Below, piece after piece: positions 29,611 to 36,794 of a stretch of 36,794 bases of DNA (positions within the stretch are counted from its first letter, which is position 1; each line of letters opens with the position of its first letter). Made by a program: the position numbers and the translations under genes. The notes under the pieces were generated by a model. The model saw nothing but the letters and a program-made list of their open reading frames with translations. It was not told the DNA's origin and made no database searches. Origin of the DNA: Candidatus Coprenecus pullistercoris (lineage in GTDB: Bacteria > Bacteroidota > Bacteroidia > Bacteroidales > UBA932); assembly GCA_019116965.1 (NCBI GenBank), contig DXAT01000006.1, forward strand, positions 1 through 36,794, in the 5' to 3' direction.

Positions 29611-32343
29611 TTAAAAATCCAGTTTTACTCCTATCCCTATGCCTCTTCCGAGCCGGTAGCTTTCTGTAAGCATGTCCTTTCCGAGGTCAGGTACATTTTG
29701 GGAGAAACGGTATTCGGAGTCGAGTAGATTGGTCATCGAGAGCTGTATGCTCCACAGCCGGTTGATCTGGTATGTGATGTTGGCGTCGATGGTGTGGATC
29801 GGAGCCTGCATGATGTTTCCGAGCCCGTAGATGCCCACTGCCTGGATTCTGGGGCCCTGGACATTGTATAGTACGGATATGGCCAGGGAAGATTCCTCGC
29901 CGAATTCTGGAGCGTAGGTGATGAAAGCGTTGCCGACATAGGGGGATGCACCCTGAAGGGCCCTGCGGCTGTCGGTGTAGATACCGCCGTCCAGAAGGGT
30001 AACATCGGTGTACATCAGGGAAATATTGCCGCCGATGGTGAAGTATCTGAAAGGTGTTGTGCGGAACTCCGCCTTAAGTCCTGCGGCCATTCCCTGCTGT
30101 GCATTTCTGAAGGTGTGTACTATGGCTCCGCCGGAAGTCTCCTGCACCCGTTCGATAGGATCCTTGAGGATCTTGTAGTAAGCGCCTACGGAGAACATGT
30201 GCTTGTTGTTTGTGGAGAAGTATTCGTATTTAAGGTCGAAGTTGTAGTTGTAGCCGTTGGTCAGCTGGTCATTACCTCGTATCTCCGCACTTCCGTAGGA
30301 CTCCTTGTAAAGGAAAGGGGCCATCTCTATGAATGAGGGGCGGGTCACGGTGATGGAGGAGGCGAAACGGAAGTTGTGACGGTTATTGAGGGTATACTTG
30401 ATGTTGAGGGCAGGGAAGAAATCTCCTTTGTCAAGGCGTGAGACATTTTCTCTGGAAGCGTCATTCCAGTACCTGACCCATTGCTGTGAGTATTCGTAGC
30501 GGACTCCGAGACTCAGCAGGAGCTGATCGACGGGATAGTACTCCACTTCTGCGAATCCCGCGAGAATCCTGTGTCCGGCGTAGTAGTTGTTTTTGGGCTG
30601 TGCGTCCCTTTCTATCTTTATCAGACCGTCGGCTATGCTCTGTTGGTTTATGAAAGATGACGGAGTGTAGATGTCGCTTATGACCGGATTGATGTCGCTC
30701 AGATTGTAGTAGAATCGGAGCGAGTTGTAATCGCGGGTCTTGTCCTTGTAGGCGGCTCCGAAAATCAGCTTGCTGTTATTGTCTCCGAAACTGAAAGTGG
30801 GTTTGATCTCTGCCACTACTTCCTGTTCGGCGAGTTCTCCGTAGTATCTCATGGTCTCCTGACGGTTGAGCTTGAACAGGGAAAGGGAACCGTCCTGACC
30901 CCTGCGGTACATCACCTGACGGCGGTCAGGCTCGTTGCTGTCAGTCATGCCGTATGATACTTTCCAGTCTATGTTCCATTTGGGATGCAGGGTGTGCGAT
31001 CCACCTAATTGGTTGTTCCACAAGGAATATGAGTGGGCAATGGAGTTGCTTCCGAGGAGCTGGTTATCCTCTGCGTCATAACCTTCGCGGAGTTTGTAGT
31101 CCTCCATTGCGTTCTTGGCGTAAAGCATGGTGAAGCCTATCTTGTCTCCGTTCTTGAAGAGATAGTTGAGACTCAGCAGGCCGGTCAGGTCCAGGCTGTG
31201 TTCGTATCCGTTGTAGTGGAACTCGTCCATATGCTGGCCCTGGGTGTTGATGTTGGTGATGTATGCGTCATAGATGTTCTGACTTCCGCTGGAGATGGAT
31301 GCCGATGCCAGCAGGCTCAGCTCGTCACCGTTGCGGAGCTGGAATGTGCGGCCTCCTGATACCGAGCCCGAGATGTCCGGTATGGCCATCGACTTGCTGA
31401 TGTCGAATGTGGTTCCGAACGGGTCGTTATTTACGATGTAGGTTCTGAAGTCGGACAGGCTCATGTTTCTGACATTGCCGGGAATATTGTTGTCGTGCAG
31501 CAGCCAGCCCTTTCTGTCCGGACGATAGGTGTCCTTGAATGTGGTACCGATGATACCATTGAATCCAAGTGATATGGAAAGGAAACTGTCTCCTACATTT
31601 TCCTTGGTGGAGATGTCGATATGGGCTCCGGAGTAGTCGGCGAAGCTGGTGGCTGTATAGACCTTGGTCACCGTTATGTCCTGAAGCACCGAACTTGAGA
31701 AGATATCCAGCGGTATCAGCTTGTTGTCTGGATTGGGGGAGGCTACTGGCAGACCGTTCAGGGTGGTCAGGCTGTAGCGGTCGCCGAGCCCGCGCACGAA
31801 GAGCTGGCCGGAGTTGTTGAACGATACTCCGCTCATGGTCTCCACGGCTTCCTCTACATTGGAGAGGCCCTTGATCCGGATTTCGGAAGCACCGATGTTC
31901 TCGACAGCCTGGGCCGAGACTTTCCTGTCATTGATCAGGGCACCTGTGGATCCGGGGTCTTTTCTTGCGATGACTGTTACGCCCTCCAGTACTTCCGACT
32001 GAAGCTCCATGCTGAAATCCATGGTCCTCTCTTCTCCTTTCTTAAGTATGATAACCTCTGACTTGAGATCATTGTAACCTATAAGGTAGAGACCAAGCAC
32101 ACCCTCGGCTCCTTCCGGGATCGTGATGGTGTAGCTTCCGTCCACCTCGGTCTGTACTCCTGTCATGCCTGAGCCGGCTCCATCCTGGATGCGTTCAAAC
32201 ATGATTACGACACCGGGCAGGGTCTCTGAAGTCGCCGCGTCTCGGACGACACCCCTGATGGTCTGCGCGTAAAGATTCCCGCAATGGAGGGATGCGGAGG
32301 CGATTAAAATGGAAAAAACTGCTTTTAGAAATCTTTTGCTCAT
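29611..32343 (-). CDS. TonB-dependent outer-membrane receptor
   Basis: A 910-residue receptor. After a signal peptide (about 1-26, ending NLYA) comes a carboxypeptidase-regulatory-like beta-sandwich (about 27-115: GVVRDAATSETLPGVVI), then the plug (about 130-240: IGASEIRIKGLSNVEEAVET, FVRGLGDRYSLTTLNG), then a large beta-barrel ending in the aromatic residue of GVKLDF. It lacks the SusC-type long N-terminal layout and no SusD partner is near. The start at 32343 (MSKRFLKAV) gives a good signal peptide; an in-frame ATG at 32367 lies inside the -7 box. The substrate is unknown. The 60-bp repeat array upstream hints at regulation by the PhoB-like protein. Confidence 0.93.
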   Translation of the reverse strand: MSKRFLKAVFSILIASASLHCGNLYAQTIRGVVRDAATSETLPGVVIMFERIQDGAGSGMTGVQTEVDGSYTITIPEGAEGVLGLYLIGYNDLKSEVIILKKGEERTMDFSMELQSEVLEGVTVIARKDPGSTGALINDRKVSAQAVENIGASEIRIKGLSNVEEAVETMSGVSFNNSGQLFVRGLGDRYSLTTLNGLPVASPNPDNKLIPLDIFSSSVLQDITVTKVYTATSFADYSGAHIDISTKENVGDSFLSISLGFNGIIGTTFKDTYRPDRKGWLLHDNNIPGNVRNMSLSDFRTYIVNNDPFGTTFDISKSMAIPDISGSVSGGRTFQLRNGDELSLLASASISSGSQNIYDAYITNINTQGQHMDEFHYNGYEHSLDLTGLLSLNYLFKNGDKIGFTMLYAKNAMEDYKLREGYDAEDNQLLGSNSIAHSYSLWNNQLGGSHTLHPKWNIDWKVSYGMTDSNEPDRRQVMYRRGQDGSLSLFKLNRQETMRYYGELAEQEVVAEIKPTFSFGDNNSKLIFGAAYKDKTRDYNSLRFYYNLSDINPVISDIYTPSSFINQQSIADGLIKIERDAQPKNNYYAGHRILAGFAEVEYYPVDQLLLSLGVRYEYSQQWVRYWNDASRENVSRLDKGDFFPALNIKYTLNNRHNFRFASSITVTRPSFIEMAPFLYKESYGSAEIRGNDQLTNGYNYNFDLKYEYFSTNNKHMFSVGAYYKILKDPIERVQETSGGAIVHTFRNAQQGMAAGLKAEFRTTPFRYFTIGGNISLMYTDVTLLDGGIYTDSRRALQGASPYVGNAFITYAPEFGEESSLAISVLYNVQGPRIQAVGIYGLGNIMQAPIHTIDANITYQINRLWSIQLSMTNLLDSEYRFSQNVPDLGKDMLTESYRLGRGIGIGVKLDF

Positions 32344-32364
32344 ATTGTCCTGCTTTTTCGGCGG

Positions 32365-32372
32365 CAAAAGTA
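32365..32372 (-). promoter_or_regulatory. -7 box of the TonB-receptor operon
   Basis: Minus strand TACTTTTG followed by CC, the same 8-mer as the pit promoter at 613-620. It is 21 nt before the ATG at 32343. No TTG stands at the -33 position. Direct repeats lie further upstream, as in an activated promoter. Confidence 0.55.
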
Positions 32373-32404
32373 TCGGGACGATATGTCATGGTTGATACGC
32401 GGTG

Positions 32405-32464
32405 GTTAAAATGCTGTTACGCAGGTTACGAACATGTTGCAGAAGTTTCATCCCTGTTACATCA
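32405..32464 (-). repeat. Three 20-bp direct repeats, each with two half-sites 11 nt apart
   Basis: On the plus strand GTT begins at 32405, 32416, 32425, 32436, 32445 and 32456, so steps are 11, 9, 11, 9, 11. On the minus (coding) strand of the receptor operon the half-sites read ATGTAAC, ATGAAAC, CTGCAAC, TCGTAAC, GCGTAAC and TTTTAAC, resembling the units before pit and ppk; ATGTAAC is identical to the ppk one. The array ends 32 bp before the -7 box. It lies in the 220-bp gap divergent to the GH20 gene and could affect both. PhoB as the binder is inference. Confidence 0.65.
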
Positions 32465-32563
32465 TCCCGTCCGTAATCTGTGATCCGTGGAAAACCGCTG
32501 GGGAAAGTGCCATGGTTTTGCGGGAAATCGGTTCATTTTCCTTATATTAGGGCTTTAATTCGG

Positions 32564-34528
32564 ATGAGTATGCTAAGAAAGATAGTGCCGGCTTTGTCAG
32601 CGGCCTTGTTGCTGACCTCTGTGAGCGCTTATAGCGGATCTGTATCGGATGTCATTCCCAGACCTGCGGAACTGCATTACGGTCAGGGATATTTTAAGAT
32701 GGATGCCGGGGATATCCTTTCCTCCGGCCGGGTGCGTCAGTCCATAGTCCGGGCCGAGCCGGAGTCCTATGTGCTGGATGTTACCCGGGATTCCGTCATT
32801 ATCGAGGCCGGAGACAGCGCGGGCCTTTTCTACGCCTGGCAGACTCTGAGCCAGCTTGTCGAGCCTGACGGGCGCCGTATACCCTGCGTCAGCATATCGG
32901 ACAGTCCCAGATTTGCCTGGAGAGGCTATATGCAGGATGTGTCGCGGCATTTCTTCGACATGGATTTTCTCAAGAAACAGATAGACGCGATGGCGGCCCT
33001 GAAGCTCAACCGCCTGCACCTGCATCTGACCGATGCCGCCGGCTGGAGGGTGGAGATCGACCGCTATCCCCTGCTGACCTCGCTGGCCGCCTGGAGGGAG
33101 GGCGACTTGTGGAAGGACTGGTGGTTCGGAGATCGGAAGTATCTTCCCGAGGGGACCCCCGGGGCGTATGGCGGGTATTATACCAAGGAGCAGCTGCGGG
33201 AGCTGGTGCGGTATGCCGCTGACCGCTATGTTACGATTGTGCCGGAGATAGAGATGCCATCGCACTCGGAGGAGGTGCTGACAGCATATCCGGAACTTTC
33301 CTGCACCGGCGAGCCTTATAAGCATCCGGATTTCTGCATAGGCAATGAGAAAACATTTGAGTTTCTTGAAGGGGTTCTCAGTGAGGTCATGGAGATTTTC
33401 CCGTCGCAGTACATCCATGTCGGAGGAGACGAGGCTTCCAAAAAAGCCTGGGCCGAGTGTCCTTTGTGTCAGGCCAGGATGGATGCTCTGGGATTGACGC
33501 ATGTGGACGAACTGCAAAGTTATATGATCAGACGCATAGGCACTTTCCTTGAGTCGCATGGCCGGACTCTGGTCGGCTGGGACGAGATAATGCAGGGAGG
33601 GGCAGACAGTGCCGCCGTGGTCATGGTCTGGAGAGGTGTGGACCAGGGCGTCCGTGCGGCCGAGGGCGGCAACAGGACGATCATGTCTCCGGGTGCGTTC
33701 TGCTATTTCGATACCTATCAGGATGATCCGTCCACGCTGCCTCCGGCTATGGGCGGATATACCCCGCTTTCCAAGGTCTATTCGTTCGAGCCGGTGCCGG
33801 ACGGTCTGGACTCAACGGCAGCTTCCAATATCATAGGTGTGCAGGCCAATCTCTGGTGCGAATATATTCCGACCGAGGAGCATGCCGAGCTGATGATATA
33901 CCCCCGTCTCTATGCCCTGGCCGAGATGGCCTGGAGCCCGGCTTCGGGTCGGGATTACGGGGACTTTCACCGTCGGGCCTTAGTGCTGTGTGATAGGATG
34001 AGGGCTGACGGATACAATGTCTTCGACCTGGCCCGTGAGGTGGGGAACCGTCCCGCCTCGCAGCAGCCTGTGGAGCATCTGGCCCGGGGCTGCAAGGTCA
34101 TCTACAACGCGCCTTATAACGCTACTTATGCCGCAGGAGGGGACACGGCTCTCACGGACGGTCTGCACGGAGGCTGGACTTACGGGGACGGCCGCTGGCA
34201 GGGCTTTATCTCGCGGGGCCGTCTGGATGTGACTGTAGACCTTGGCCGGCTGACGGATGTGCGTTCTGTGGAGGCGGACTTCATACAGGTCTGCGGCCCG
34301 GAGGTCTTCCTGCCGGCTGAGGTGGTGATTTCTGCATCGGAGGACGGTTCTGAGTTCCGGGAGCTGAGGCGCATCACCCGTGAGGTGGTCCGCGACGACC
34401 GCGTCACCTTCGTCACCGACGGCTGGCATGCTGCCGATGCCTCAGTCCGCGTCCGCTATATCCGCGTCCAGGCCCGTTCCGGCCAGTTCGGCGGCTGGGT
34501 CTTCACCGACGAGATAGTCGTCCGCTGA
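32564..34528 (+). CDS. GH20 beta-N-acetylhexosaminidase with C-terminal carbohydrate-binding-like domain
   Basis: A 654-residue exported glycoside hydrolase that removes terminal GlcNAc or GalNAc from glycans by substrate-assisted catalysis. The signal peptide covers about 1-24. A GH20b-type N-terminal domain (about 28-112) precedes the barrel, which starts near FAWRGYMQDVSRHF and contains LHLHLTDAAGWR (151-162), EIEMPSHS (228-235) and the catalytic pair D289-E290 in HVGGDEAS. The last 130 residues resemble an F5/8-type (CBM32-like) sandwich. The ATG at 32564 gives the signal peptide; a longer frame from 32480 reads through the leader. TATATTAG (32543-32550) is a weak -7 box. A role in host mucin or dietary glycan use is likely. 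Confidence 0.93.
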   Translation: MSMLRKIVPALSAALLLTSVSAYSGSVSDVIPRPAELHYGQGYFKMDAGDILSSGRVRQSIVRAEPESYVLDVTRDSVIIEAGDSAGLFYAWQTLSQLVEPDGRRIPCVSISDSPRFAWRGYMQDVSRHFFDMDFLKKQIDAMAALKLNRLHLHLTDAAGWRVEIDRYPLLTSLAAWREGDLWKDWWFGDRKYLPEGTPGAYGGYYTKEQLRELVRYAADRYVTIVPEIEMPSHSEEVLTAYPELSCTGEPYKHPDFCIGNEKTFEFLEGVLSEVMEIFPSQYIHVGGDEASKKAWAECPLCQARMDALGLTHVDELQSYMIRRIGTFLESHGRTLVGWDEIMQGGADSAAVVMVWRGVDQGVRAAEGGNRTIMSPGAFCYFDTYQDDPSTLPPAMGGYTPLSKVYSFEPVPDGLDSTAASNIIGVQANLWCEYIPTEEHAELMIYPRLYALAEMAWSPASGRDYGDFHRRALVLCDRMRADGYNVFDLAREVGNRPASQQPVEHLARGCKVIYNAPYNATYAAGGDTALTDGLHGGWTYGDGRWQGFISRGRLDVTVDLGRLTDVRSVEADFIQVCGPEVFLPAEVVISASEDGSEFRELRRITREVVRDDRVTFVTDGWHAADASVRVRYIRVQARSGQFGGWVFTDEIVVR

Positions 34529-36481
34529 TTATGACTGACGGATGCGGAGGGCGCGCATGGCGTTGAGGACGGCCAGGACGGTGACTCCTACATCGGCGAA
34601 TACTGCCATCCACATGGTGCCGAGGCCTACTGTGGCTAAGGCAAGTATGGTCACCTTTACTCCGACGGCGAACCAGATATTCTGACGGGCGATACGGAGA
34701 GTGCGGCGTGCTATGGCGATAGCTGTGGATATCTTGGTCGGCTTGTCGTCCATCAGTACCACATCGGCGGCCTCTATCGCTGCGTCGCTGCCCAGTCCGC
34801 CCATGGCGATGCCCACATCGGCCCGTTTGAGCACAGGCGCGTCGTTGATGCCGTCTCCCACGAAGGCCAGGCTGCGTCCGGCCGGCTTCGAGGCCAGCAG
34901 CTGTTCCAGATACGAGACCTTGTCAGCGGGCAGCAGGGTGGCGTGATATGCGTCCAGGCCGAGCCGGCCGGCCACATCACGGGCCGTTTCCTCCCGGTCT
35001 CCGGTCAGCATGACTGTCCGGCTGACACCCAGGCGTTTGAGTGCGGCGACGGCTTCCGCACTGTCCTCTTTCACTTTGTCGTTGATGACGATATGTCCGG
35101 CGTACTTGCCGTCCACGGCTACATGGATGATGGTACCTGTGCGGTGGCAGTCATGCCATGTTGCCCCGATATTGTCCATCATTTTAGCATTGCCAACGCA
35201 TACCGTGCGGCTTTCCACGCAGGCCCGGATACCCTGCCCGGCAATCTCCTCCACATCGGTGACCGAGCAGCCGTCGGTGGCTTCGTTGGGAAATGCCGCT
35301 CTAAGAGCCTCGCCTATCGGATGGGTGGAGAAATGCTCCACATGGGCGGCCAGATGCAGCAGCTCGTTCTCGTTGAAGTCCTCGGGATGAACGGCCTCCA
35401 CTGCAAATTCACCCTTTGTGAGTGTCCCGGTCTTGTCGAACACGACAGTCCCGATACGGGCCAGTGTATCCATATAGCTGCTGCCCTTGATGAGTATGCC
35501 TTTGCGCGAGGCTCCTCCAAGTCCGCCGAAAAATGTTAGCGGTACGCTTATGACCAGGGCGCAGGGACATGAGACTACAAGGAAAATCAGTGCCCGGTGC
35601 AGCCATGTGGCGAACGAGGCTGAAAAGCCGGCCTCTGAGAAAAGCGGAGGCAGGAAGGCCAGCAGCAGGGCGGCGAAGACCACGATCGGGGTATAGACAC
35701 GGGCGAAACGGGTGATGAACGACTCGCTTCGGGACTTCTGTCCGTCCGCGCTCTCCACCAGCCGGAGTATTTTCGACACGGTGCTTTCACCGAAAGATTT
35801 TGTCGTCCTCACGCGGAGCACGCCGGAGAGATTGATGCAGCCGGATATCACCTCGTCGTCGGTGCTTACATCCCGTGGCATACTCTCTCCTGTGAGCGCG
35901 ACGGTGTTGAGCGATGATGTACCCTCTATCACCGTACCGTCCAGAGGCACTTTCTCCCCCGGCCTTATGACTATGACCTCTCCGACGCGGACTTCTTCAG
36001 GCGGGACGGTCTCCACATGGCCGTTACGTTCCACGTCAGCCGTATCGGGCCGGATGTCCATCAGATGCGATATGCTGTCCCGGCTCCGGCCTTCGGCGTA
36101 GGTCTCGAACAGCTCTCCTACGGCGAAGAACAGCATGACGAAGACGGCTTCGGGAAACTCGGTCTCCGCTCCGGGCAGGAAGCCGATGCAAAGGGCCCCG
36201 AGGGTAGCTACGGTCATCAGGAAGTTCTCGTTGAACATGTCTCCGTGCGCGATGCCCTCGGCCGCCTCTTTCAGCGTAGGCGCTCCGACCAGCAGGTACG
36301 GTATCAGATAGACGAGAAGCAGCTGCCATGTCGGCAGGGCGCAGTGCTTTTCTATGATTACCGCCCCGGCCAGCAGGACTGCTGTGACGGCGATAATGAT
36401 GATGCGCCGTCTCATGCTCCTGCCTTCATGTCCGGATTGCCCGGAGTGATGATGTCCGTGATTATGATGTGCGTGTGCCAT
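34529..36481 (-). CDS. zntA: Heavy-metal P1B-type ATPase (Zn/Cd/Pb exporter type)
   Basis: A 650-residue inner-membrane metal pump. Motifs in order: TGES (197-200), the membrane CPC (305-307), phosphorylated D349 in DKTGTLT, the HP motif STHPIG (386-391), GDGINDAP (542-549), and a last membrane pair with K and the FADVG aspartate typical of Zn/Cd pumps (P1B-2). Unlike E. coli ZntA there is no CxxC HMA domain; instead the first 20 residues are His-rich (nine His), probably a metal-binding tail. It begins about 110 bp after a Fur-family gene, with two palindromes in the gap, so it is likely metal-controlled. The stop abuts that of the convergent GH20 gene. Confidence 0.94.
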   Translation of the reverse strand: MAHAHHNHGHHHSGQSGHEGRSMRRRIIIIAVTAVLLAGAVIIEKHCALPTWQLLLVYLIPYLLVGAPTLKEAAEGIAHGDMFNENFLMTVATLGALCIGFLPGAETEFPEAVFVMLFFAVGELFETYAEGRSRDSISHLMDIRPDTADVERNGHVETVPPEEVRVGEVIVIRPGEKVPLDGTVIEGTSSLNTVALTGESMPRDVSTDDEVISGCINLSGVLRVRTTKSFGESTVSKILRLVESADGQKSRSESFITRFARVYTPIVVFAALLLAFLPPLFSEAGFSASFATWLHRALIFLVVSCPCALVISVPLTFFGGLGGASRKGILIKGSSYMDTLARIGTVVFDKTGTLTKGEFAVEAVHPEDFNENELLHLAAHVEHFSTHPIGEALRAAFPNEATDGCSVTDVEEIAGQGIRACVESRTVCVGNAKMMDNIGATWHDCHRTGTIIHVAVDGKYAGHIVINDKVKEDSAEAVAALKRLGVSRTVMLTGDREETARDVAGRLGLDAYHATLLPADKVSYLEQLLASKPAGRSLAFVGDGINDAPVLKRADVGIAMGGLGSDAAIEAADVVLMDDKPTKISTAIAIARRTLRIARQNIWFAVGVKVTILALATVGLGTMWMAVFADVGVTVLAVLNAMRALRIRQS

Positions 36482-36506
36482 GATTCTGTCATTTTGGTTT
36501 CTGACA

Positions 36507-36514
36507 CAAAATTA
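36507..36514 (-). promoter_or_regulatory. -7 box of the metal ATPase gene
   Basis: Minus strand TAATTTTG, matching TAnnTTTG, 25 nt before the ATG at 36481. The -33 zone falls in the palindrome at 36527-36541. Confidence 0.55.
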
Positions 36515-36526
36515 CAGAGGACAGGA

Positions 36527-36541
36527 TGCAACCAGGTTTCA
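36527..36541. promoter_or_regulatory. Fur-type 7-1-7 palindrome, site 1
   Basis: TGCAACC-A-GGTTTCA pairs at 6 of 7 arm positions. It has the 7-1-7 layout and TGnAA outer bases typical of Fur-family operators. It overlaps the upstream promoter element of the ATPase gene, so bound protein would block polymerase. Confidence 0.55.
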
Positions 36542-36564
36542 TAAATGCGTCAGTCCGGTCACTT

Positions 36565-36579
36565 TGCAATCCGGTTGCA
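36565..36579. promoter_or_regulatory. Fur-type 7-1-7 palindrome, site 2
   Basis: TGCAATC-C-GGTTGCA pairs at 6 of 7 arm positions and matches site 1 at 12 of 15 bases. The centres of the two sites are 38 bp apart. It ends 10 bp before the stop of the Fur-family gene. Confidence 0.55.
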
Positions 36580-36589
36580 GTGACGGAAG

Positions 36590-36794
36590 TCAGGCTTTTC
36601 GGCCGGAACATTCGGGACAGAGGCCCTTGACGGTGTAGTTGATGGACTCAATCTCGTAGCCGTCAGGAAGTTCCACTACGGGAATCTTCACATCGTCAAT
36701 GCAGAATGTGCGGTTGCACTCCTCGCAGTAGAAATGGATATGGCGGTTCTCGACCCGGCAGACGGTGGACTCGCAGCGGCATATCTCGTATTTT
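36590..36794 (-). CDS. Fur-family metal-dependent regulator, 5' end outside window
   Basis: The last 67 codons of a ferric-uptake-regulator-type repressor. Visible are NRHIHFYCEEC (the metal-binding His cluster and first CxxC), DGYEIESINYTVKGLCPEC (second CxxC) and a short tail SGRKA. The two CxxC pairs are the usual structural zinc site of Fur, Zur and PerR. The DNA-binding domain lies beyond the edge. Directly downstream, in the same direction, are two Fur-type palindromes and the metal ATPase gene. Which metal it senses cannot be told from this part; Zur-like or a Zn/Cd-responsive variant is likely from context. Confidence 0.9.
   Translation of the reverse strand, partial: KYEICRCESTVCRVENRHIHFYCEECNRTFCIDDVKIPVVELPDGYEIESINYTVKGLCPECSGRKA

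Noticed and set aside
32383-32389. ATGTCAT on the plus strand as a further PhoB-like unit directed at the GH20 gene.
   Set aside because: It is a single unit, out of phase with the 11/9 array.

Overview
The window comes from a Bacteroidota genome, most likely order Bacteroidales. The evidence is the promoter style (TTG, about 20 bp, then TAnnTTTG, often followed by C, seen before many genes), a fused FeoAB, a split transketolase, a TonB-dependent receptor paired with a lipoprotein, and the block of NtrC-like regulator, LptE, TPR protein and SecG typical of that group. No tRNA, rRNA, CRISPR array or insertion sequence was seen. Genes are densely packed on both strands and all of them look chromosomal.

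Layout. 1-505: 3' part missing of a short-chain dehydrogenase gene (minus). 643-4625: a phosphate operon (plus) with a Pit transporter, a PhoB-like response regulator and a histidine kinase without membrane segments. 4617-5549: rnhB and a small XRE regulator (minus). 5735-5917: a possible 60-residue HTH protein ending at a two-way terminator. 5989-8142: an EF-G paralogue whose GTPase motifs are altered (minus). 8243-12227: six minus-strand genes that look like one unit (split transketolase, ECF sigma factor, anti-sigma-like membrane protein, Spy/CpxP-like protein, LolD-like ATPase). 12316-14103: lepA. 14173-17173: ppk and ppx. 17189-20115: two lipoproteins (Ig-like/LRR, and OmpA-TPR). 20214-23507: NtrC-like activator, lptE, TPR protein, secG, PspC protein. 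23504-25494: a beta-barrel-like protein, a LuxR-type regulator and a hemerythrin protein (minus). 25495-25730: a candidate small RNA. 25731-28211: feoAB. 28372-32343: beta-helix lipoprotein and TonB-dependent receptor (minus). 32564-34528: a GH20 hexosaminidase. 34529-36794: a zinc/cadmium-type P-type ATPase and a partial Fur-family regulator (minus).

The strongest theme is phosphate. Three promoter regions carry direct repeats with an 11-nt step that resemble PhoB boxes: before pit-phoB-kinase (574-606, three units), before ppk-ppx (14121-14142, two units) and before the TonB-receptor operon (32405-32464, three 20-bp repeats, each holding two half-sites 11 nt apart). This suggests a local Pho regulon joining uptake, polyphosphate turnover and an outer-membrane receptor of unknown substrate. 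The kinase has no sensor or membrane domain and sits beside a transporter with a long soluble tail, so phosphate sensing may run directly through the transporter. That step is inference.

Other points: an EF-G paralogue lacking the catalytic histidine, interlocked divergent promoters at 20162-20209, a candidate RNA with its own promoter between feoAB and the hemerythrin gene, and two Fur-type 7-1-7 palindromes between a Fur-family gene and a metal exporter gene.
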